DNA of 64,000 bases from the NCBI RefSeq assembly GCF_015704865.1, contig NZ_JADQTO010000026.1, forward strand, positions 90,891-154,890. The letters run 5' to 3'. The notes beneath the pieces are model-generated. The model was given only the letters and a program-made list of their open reading frames with translations. It was not told where the DNA came from and searched no databases. This DNA comes from Actinoplanes aureus. Its GTDB lineage: Bacteria; Actinomycetota; Actinomycetes; Mycobacteriales; Micromonosporaceae. Below, in pieces: positions 59,365-64,000 of this stretch (the first letter of the stretch is position 1; every line of letters starts with the position of its first letter). Position numbers and translations under genes: made by a program.

Positions 59365-62139
59365 CTATGCGGCGTCGGCCGGTTTCCGGTTCGCCGGCGC
59401 ACCGTCGAGGCGGCGGCGTGCGGCGGCGACCGCCAGGCGGGCATGCTCCTTGGCTCCGATCTGCGCCACCAGCTGCGCGCGGGGGATCTCCAGGGCGTAC
59501 GGGATTCCAGCCGGCAAGGCTGCCAGGATCCCGTCGACGTCGATGCCGCCCTCACCGGGATAGAGCCGTTCGAACCGCGCGGTGTGAATGAGTTCCTCCT
59601 TGGTGGGCGGCACTCCTGGGGGCGCGTCGCAGACGTGCGCGAAGTGGAACCATTCGGCCGGCAGCTCCCGCAGGTCGGCCATGCTGGAGCCGGATCGGGC
59701 GAAGTGCAGCAGGTCGATCAGGATGCCGGCGTTCGGCTGATCGGCCGCCCGGAGCACCCTGGTCGCTTCGGTGAGATCCGGTGTCTCGGTCCACGAAGGG
59801 AACTCCAGGTCCACGGTGAGGCCGAGCGGGTGAGCCATCTGGCACAACTGCACATACCGGTCGATCTTGCGGTTGCGGTCCGGATCGGGCAGCTGGGTGA
59901 TGACGTGGCGGGCGCCGAGTTCCGCACCGGCCTCCAGGACACGCTGGAAATCACGCGGATCCTCGTCGGGGCCGATCCTGGCCAGTTCGATGTCGAGCAC
60001 CTCGACGCCGGTGGCCGCCAGGCGCACCTTCGTGGTGCGCATCAGCGCGGGATCGGTGGCCAGCGGATAATGCGGCTCGATCGGCGTCACCCGGGTCAGG
60101 CGCAGGCCCACGTACCGGTATCCCGCGTCCGCGGCGGCATCGACCAGTTCCGGTGGGGACAGGCTGAGCGCCGTCAGGTGGGCCAGTGAATAGTCGTGCT
60201 CACGACCGTACGCCTGCTGTGGGGTGTCCCTGAGTCGCCGCAGGCGACGTTGGCGGTGCGCGGCCATCCGCACCGGTGCGCTGCTCGCGGCGCCGTAGCC
60301 GGCGTAGTCGCCGATGCGCTGCACCACCTCGAAGAAGAGCCGCGAGCCCAGCATCTCGGTGTAGAAGTGCAGGTACTCCCCGCCCTCATCGCAATCGTAG
60401 AGAATCGAGTGCTCACGCAGCGTCGCGAGCAACTCCGGCTCCGGGGCGAGCCGGGCGTCGAGGTCGTCGTAGTAGTTCCGCGGAATGCGCAGTACCGGCG
60501 CACCGAGCTCGCGCATGGCCTTGGCTGCGGCGATCACGTCGCCGCTGGCGAAGGCAATATGCTGCGGGCTCGGCACGACCGGCGCCCAGGAGCCGCGTCG
60601 CAGCGGCGCCGTATTGAGCGTGATCCGGACAGTGTGCTCGGTGTCGGTGGCCGACCGGCTGCGCAGCAGGCCGAAGGGTGCCGTGAGTTCCGTCGTCTGG
60701 CCTGCCTGCAGACCTAGCACCGTGCGATAGAAGAGCGCGACCTGGTCGAAGTCGTCTATCGGCTCGGTGAGGGCGATGTGGTCGGTGCCGGTCACCAGGC
60801 TGTCGGTGCGGGTCCCGCTGTCGGTGGGCTCGAAGTCGGCCAGCCAGCTGTTGCCGTCCGCGCCCGCGCGGCAGAAGAAGACGGCCGTGCCGTCCGGTGC
60901 GGCCACCGAACTCAGATCCGCCTCCCCCGGTTGACGTACGCGTGGCAGCACCGGAGCGAGCAGCCGGTCGGCACGCTGGGCGGAGCCGGCGGGATCGCTG
61001 CTCTCCACTCCGAGGGCACAGATCGCCGCGGTGCCGGGCGGGACCGTCCGCTGCGGCGCGAAGTTGAGCAGGATCCGGGCGTCGCCCTGCTGCCACAGCT
61101 GCACCGGCTTGGAGCGGTGCAGCCCGGTCCGGGCGAAGCCGAGGGCGGTCAGGGTCCGGGCGACGACCGGGCCGGACACGTCGTCGACCGCCAGCTCGGT
61201 GAACATGTGGCCGCCGAGGCGCGGAGCCGGGGGGAGGCCGGGTGATCGGAGCCGCCGCGCAGGCGGGACGCCGACGCTGACCGACTCCTGCAAGGCGAGC
61301 AGCGAACGCATCCCGTCGATAGCGGCGTGCCGCGGGTCGGCCTGGCGGTAGACGTCGTTGAACACCTCGAGCGAGAGCGGGCCGTCATAGCCAGTGGCCA
61401 GGACCCGGCTCACGAAGCCGGTCAGATCGAACGAGCCGAGGCCGGGAAAGAGCCGGTGGTGCCGGCTCCACTCCACCACGTCCATCTTCAATCGGGGCGC
61501 GTCGGCCAGTTGCAGGTGGAACACCTTCGATCCCGGTACCACCCGGATTCCGGCCGTGTCGTCGCCCCGGGACAAGATGTGAAAGCTGTCCAGGCACAGG
61601 CCGAGGGCGGGGTGGTCGGCACGCCGCACGATCCGCCAGGCATGGGCGTACGTGTTCACGAACCGGCCCCAGGCCAGCGCCTCGTAGGCGATCCGTAGCC
61701 CGCGCTCCGCGGCCCGCTCGGCCAACTCTCTCAGCTGGTCGGCGGCCAGGTCGTCGTCGTCGACGGCGTCGGCCGACTCGGACGACGAGACCAGCATCGT
61801 GGCCGCGCCGAGTTGTTCCAGGACGCTGAGCTTGTGTTCCGCGCGGCGCAGGTTGGCCCGGAAGGTGTCGGGCGGGACGGCTTCGAAGTCGCGGAACGGC
61901 TGGTAGAGGTCGATGGTCAGGCCACGGCGCGTGCACTCCTGCCGGATCCTCGCCGGCGACCATGCCGACGCGATGAGGTCGCTCTCGAACAGCTCGATCC
62001 CGTGGAAGCCGGCTGCTGCGGCAGCCGCGAGTTTGTCCTCCAGGGTCCCGGACAGGCAGGCGGTGGCGATCGTCAGGTGCGGTCCGGTGGACGATCCAGC
62101 GGCCGGGCTCTGAGCAGCATCATGATCGGCGATGAGCAT
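59365..62139 (-). CDS. Three-domain 3-dehydroshikimate dehydratase / HPPD-like / sugar isomerase-like fusion
   Basis: 924 residues from ATG 62139, after gaggaagg. Residues 20-290 form a TIM barrel of the AP-endonuclease-2 family (SGTLEDKLAAAAAAGFHGIE, FHILSRGDD, SLEVFNDVYR), as in bacterial 3-dehydroshikimate dehydratases that yield protocatechuate. Residues 311-610 are VOC modules of the 4-hydroxyphenylpyruvate dioxygenase type with putative metal ligands in TDHIALTEP, PQHIAFASGD and FFEVVQRIGDY. This much equals the known QuiC/QsuB-type enzymes. Residues 650-905 add a second AP-endonuclease-like barrel (ALSLSPPELVDAAADAGYRY, LDIELARIGP, LEIPRAQL), normally a separate protein. It is divergent from tetR with an operator-like sequence between them. 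Confidence 0.9.
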   Translation of the reverse strand: MLIADHDAAQSPAAGSSTGPHLTIATACLSGTLEDKLAAAAAAGFHGIELFESDLIASAWSPARIRQECTRRGLTIDLYQPFRDFEAVPPDTFRANLRRAEHKLSVLEQLGAATMLVSSSESADAVDDDDLAADQLRELAERAAERGLRIAYEALAWGRFVNTYAHAWRIVRRADHPALGLCLDSFHILSRGDDTAGIRVVPGSKVFHLQLADAPRLKMDVVEWSRHHRLFPGLGSFDLTGFVSRVLATGYDGPLSLEVFNDVYRQADPRHAAIDGMRSLLALQESVSVGVPPARRLRSPGLPPAPRLGGHMFTELAVDDVSGPVVARTLTALGFARTGLHRSKPVQLWQQGDARILLNFAPQRTVPPGTAAICALGVESSDPAGSAQRADRLLAPVLPRVRQPGEADLSSVAAPDGTAVFFCRAGADGNSWLADFEPTDSGTRTDSLVTGTDHIALTEPIDDFDQVALFYRTVLGLQAGQTTELTAPFGLLRSRSATDTEHTVRITLNTAPLRRGSWAPVVPSPQHIAFASGDVIAAAKAMRELGAPVLRIPRNYYDDLDARLAPEPELLATLREHSILYDCDEGGEYLHFYTEMLGSRLFFEVVQRIGDYAGYGAASSAPVRMAAHRQRRLRRLRDTPQQAYGREHDYSLAHLTALSLSPPELVDAAADAGYRYVGLRLTRVTPIEPHYPLATDPALMRTTKVRLAATGVEVLDIELARIGPDEDPRDFQRVLEAGAELGARHVITQLPDPDRNRKIDRYVQLCQMAHPLGLTVDLEFPSWTETPDLTEATRVLRAADQPNAGILIDLLHFARSGSSMADLRELPAEWFHFAHVCDAPPGVPPTKEELIHTARFERLYPGEGGIDVDGILAALPAGIPYALEIPRAQLVAQIGAKEHARLAVAAARRRLDGAPANRKPADAA

Positions 62140-62242
62140 GGTGCACTGCCTTCCTCGATGGCTCTGCCCGGCTGCGAGAACGGGCTCAGCGATGCGCCGA
62201 TGGGACGACGGAAGGTGATTGCCGCCGGGCACTGCCGGCCGC

Positions 62243-62270
62243 AATGTATGTACTAGATAGTTAGTTATAC
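62243..62270. promoter_or_regulatory. TetR operator-like sequence between the dehydratase and tetR genes
   Basis: aatgtatgtactagatagtt agttatac is AT-rich in a GC-rich context, with imperfect dyad symmetry gtat...atac, in the 202-base gap between the divergent genes. A related sequence occurs at 37196-37219. Autoregulation by the TetR protein at 62342 is the simple hypothesis. Confidence 0.6.
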
Positions 62271-62341
62271 TCGCCGGGCGTCGGATGAGGAAGGTCCGCG
62301 AACCCGGGACTAAGGTGAATCTTCGATCCGAAGGAGGGTCA

Positions 62342-63001
62342 TTGGCCACGCAGACGCCGGACTCGCCAGTGGCGGCATCCGCCGCACGCGACCCCGAACG
62401 GACTCGATCCGAGATCCTCGCGGTCGCGACGCACGAGTTCGCCGACAAAGGCTTCGCCGGCGCCCGGGTCGACGAGATCGCGGCGAAGACCCGGACCACC
62501 AAACGCATGATCTACTACTATTTCGGCGGCAAAGAGGGCCTGTACATCTCGGTACTCGAGCAGGCGTACACCGGGATCCGCGCCCTGGAACAACAGGTTG
62601 ACGTGGAGCACCTCGACCCGGCCGAGGCGATCCGGCAGCTCACCGCTCTCACGTTCGACCATCACGAGTCGCACCCGGACTTCATCCGGCTGGTCAGCAT
62701 CGAGAACATTCACCGCGCCCGGCACATCGCCCGGTCCGAGATCCTGGCGGGCCTGGCCAATCCGGCGCTGGACGCGCTGACCCGGATCCTCGACCGTGGT
62801 CGTGCGGCCGGCCGGTTCCGCGACGACGTCGACCCGATCGACGTGCACATGATGATCAGCGCGTTCTGCGTCTTTCGGACCGCCAACCGGTACACCTTCA
62901 ACGCGATCTTCAAACGGGACATGCTCGACCCCGCCCGCCGGGACCACTACCGGACCATGATCGGTGACCTCGTGCTGGAGTACCTGACCGCCTCCGGCTG
63001 A
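62342..63001 (+). CDS. TetR-family regulator
   Basis: 219 residues. The start is a TTG at 62342, six bases after a perfect aaggagg; the upstream in-frame ATG at 62285 has no such site. The DNA-binding domain is DPERTRSEILAVATHEFADK, then GARVDEIAAKTRTTKRMIYYYF (helix-turn-helix), and GKEGLYISVLEQAY. The C-terminal ligand domain contains HHESHPDFIRLVSIENIHRA, as in regulators of quinate/shikimate and protocatechuate genes. Probably controls the divergent dehydratase gene, with a hydroaromatic or aromatic acid as effector. Confidence 0.92.
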   Translation: MATQTPDSPVAASAARDPERTRSEILAVATHEFADKGFAGARVDEIAAKTRTTKRMIYYYFGGKEGLYISVLEQAYTGIRALEQQVDVEHLDPAEAIRQLTALTFDHHESHPDFIRLVSIENIHRARHIARSEILAGLANPALDALTRILDRGRAAGRFRDDVDPIDVHMMISAFCVFRTANRYTFNAIFKRDMLDPARRDHYRTMIGDLVLEYLTASG

Positions 63002-63015
63002 TCTGCTCAGCCGCC

Positions 63016-63156
63016 GTGGACGGCCCGCGCGAGCGGGTCGCCGCCCTCGCGCGCGCGTACCTTGACTTCGCCGCCCGCAACCCGGCGGCCAAATCGCCAG
63101 AGTTTGTCCACCACTACCAACCCGCAGGCGCGGAGGGCTCTGCCCTGCCCGCGTGA
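63016..63156 (+). pseudogene. Second TetR regulator remnant
   Basis: The frame VDGPRERVAALARAYLDFAARNPAAK matches the ligand-domain helix of TetR/AcrR proteins (L.AL.RAYL.FA..NPA). It ends after 46 codons at TGA 63154. No helix-turn-helix is present. Confidence 0.45.
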
Positions 63157-63260
63157 AACCGCTCTTGGGGCGTGTCATGTGGTTGTTGGGGCTCTGGTTC
63201 GGAACCCTTCTCGTCCCGGCGGTGTCGATCATTCAGACCCGACCGGGAGGAGGTGGCCGT

Positions 63261-64000
63261 ATGCCCGCCACACCGCGCCGCGAGCTGATCGTCTGCAGCG
63301 AAGCGAACCCGCCCCACGATGGGCTATCGCCTGGCCGGCGGCCGCAGACCGCAGGTAGGTGGCGCCGCCGAGCTGGTAGCGCCTTCATCGCGGTGGCGTT
63401 GTTGGCGGCGATCGGCGTTTCGGTTACCCACGTGGCACCGGGCGGGAGAATCAGCCGGGGCAGCGGCGCGGTGCCGGCGGACGCGACGTACTTCCACGAT
63501 GCCGTTACCGGAGTAGACGCCGGCGAGGTGAATGGGGCGCGATTCGATGCCGTCTTCGTCCAGTTCGTCGACCCGGAACACGGATTCGCGCTGACCGCGA
63601 CGTGCCCCGGCGGTAAGCGGCTTTGCTCGTACGGACTGGCCGTCAGCATCGACGGTGGTCGCACCTACGAGAATCGAGCGCTCCCGTTGGCGAAGGTTCC
63701 ACCGCTTGAGGGCTATAGCGCCGACCTGCACGCCGTCACCACACAGACCGTCGTGATCGAAGACCGCGGACAGTGGTGGGTGAGCATCGACGCCGGTCGT
63801 ACGTGGCGGTCGGCACCGGACTCCGCGGCACGAAACGTCGCCGAGATCCCCGCCGCCGGGCGTCTGCACACGCGTTGTGCCGATACGAACTGCGACATCC
63901 GCGACCTAACGGTGATCGACCCGGACACCGGCATGCGCTTGAAGGTGCCCAACGTACCGCTGAAGCGGGTCCACGGATCGTCGGAGTCCACGATCACCCC
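63261..64000 (+). CDS. Membrane-anchored protein with BNR (Asp-box) repeats, 3' end outside window
   Basis: ATG 63261 follows gggaggagg at 7 bases and the frame stays open to the window end (246 codons). A cytoplasmic Arg-rich segment (residues 26-40) and one helix near 44-62 (FIAVALLAAIGVSVTHVA) lead to an extracellular part with two Asp-box motifs, SIDGGRTY and SIDAGRTW, as in sialidase-like beta-propellers, and paired Cys. Function unknown; such proteins may bind or cleave glycans, or sense wall stress. Confidence 0.8.
   Translation, partial: MPATPRRELIVCSEANPPHDGLSPGRRPQTAGRWRRRAGSAFIAVALLAAIGVSVTHVAPGGRISRGSGAVPADATYFHDAVTGVDAGEVNGARFDAVFVQFVDPEHGFALTATCPGGKRLCSYGLAVSIDGGRTYENRALPLAKVPPLEGYSADLHAVTTQTVVIEDRGQWWVSIDAGRTWRSAPDSAARNVAEIPAAGRLHTRCADTNCDIRDLTVIDPDTGMRLKVPNVPLKRVHGSSESTIT

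Overview
The window is high-GC actinobacterial DNA. Codon bias, GTG and TTG starts with GGAGG-type ribosome binding sites, and the gene families (FN3/MoxR/DUF58/TgpA operon, DUF1206, MASE1 and PAS/GAF kinases, an IclR-controlled TRAP operon) suggest a mycelial actinomycete, probably Micromonosporaceae (Actinoplanes-like). That placement is inference; no rRNA or marker gene is present.

Layout. (1) 0-12 kb: a decayed integrase-like gene at the left edge, a secreted protein of unknown family, then a leftward operon FN3 protein - MoxR ATPase - DUF58 - TgpA-type transglutaminase-like protein, preceded by a TPR/proline-rich membrane protein. The transglutaminase domain lacks its catalytic Cys and His. 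(2) 12-37 kb: an accessory region that starts at tRNA-Leu(GAG) and is dominated by gene remnants: serine and tyrosine recombinases, IS fragments, FabH, LysR, LacI, MBL-fold, MFS, ECF sigma, CtaG and a glycosyltransferase. Apparently intact genes lie between them: a PAS/GAF histidine kinase, a DUF1206 protein, an MHS-family transporter with a chimeric tail, an alpha/beta-hydrolase fused to an RsbW-like ATPase next to a PP2C phosphatase, an ABC exporter and nhaA. A three-repeat type I-E CRISPR mini-array without cas genes sits at 31.0-31.2 kb between a CtaG remnant and a recombinase remnant cut by an IS. (3) 37-47 kb: a rightward set of exported enzymes (ThuA-like, PQQ dehydrogenase with a cupredoxin-like tail, Tat-exported esterase, alpha/beta hydrolase) and a cytoplasmic-type flavin/Fe-S reductase that carries a frameshift. 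(4) 47-63 kb: a hydroaromatic (quinate/shikimate-type) catabolic locus: AroE-like dehydrogenase with a TRAP transporter, an IclR regulator, a Gfo/Idh oxidoreductase, type II dehydroquinate dehydratase, a TPP enzyme, an aldehyde dehydrogenase, a CoA-transferase, a citryl-CoA lyase-like protein, a three-domain dehydroshikimate dehydratase fusion, and a TetR regulator. (5) The right edge is the start of a membrane-anchored BNR-repeat protein.

How it may work together (inference). Exported esterases and a quinoprotein would release and oxidise hydroaromatic acids outside the cell; the TRAP system would import an acid; AroE-like, AroQ and the dehydroshikimate dehydratase would carry quinate or shikimate towards protocatechuate. 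The TPP enzyme, aldehyde dehydrogenase, CoA-transferase and citryl-CoA lyase do not belong to the textbook quinate route and may form a second, possibly undescribed branch. A 54-bp element repeated upstream of iclR and of the CoA-transferase ties both blocks to one control signal; a TetR operator-like sequence lies between tetR and the dehydratase and recurs near 37.2 kb.
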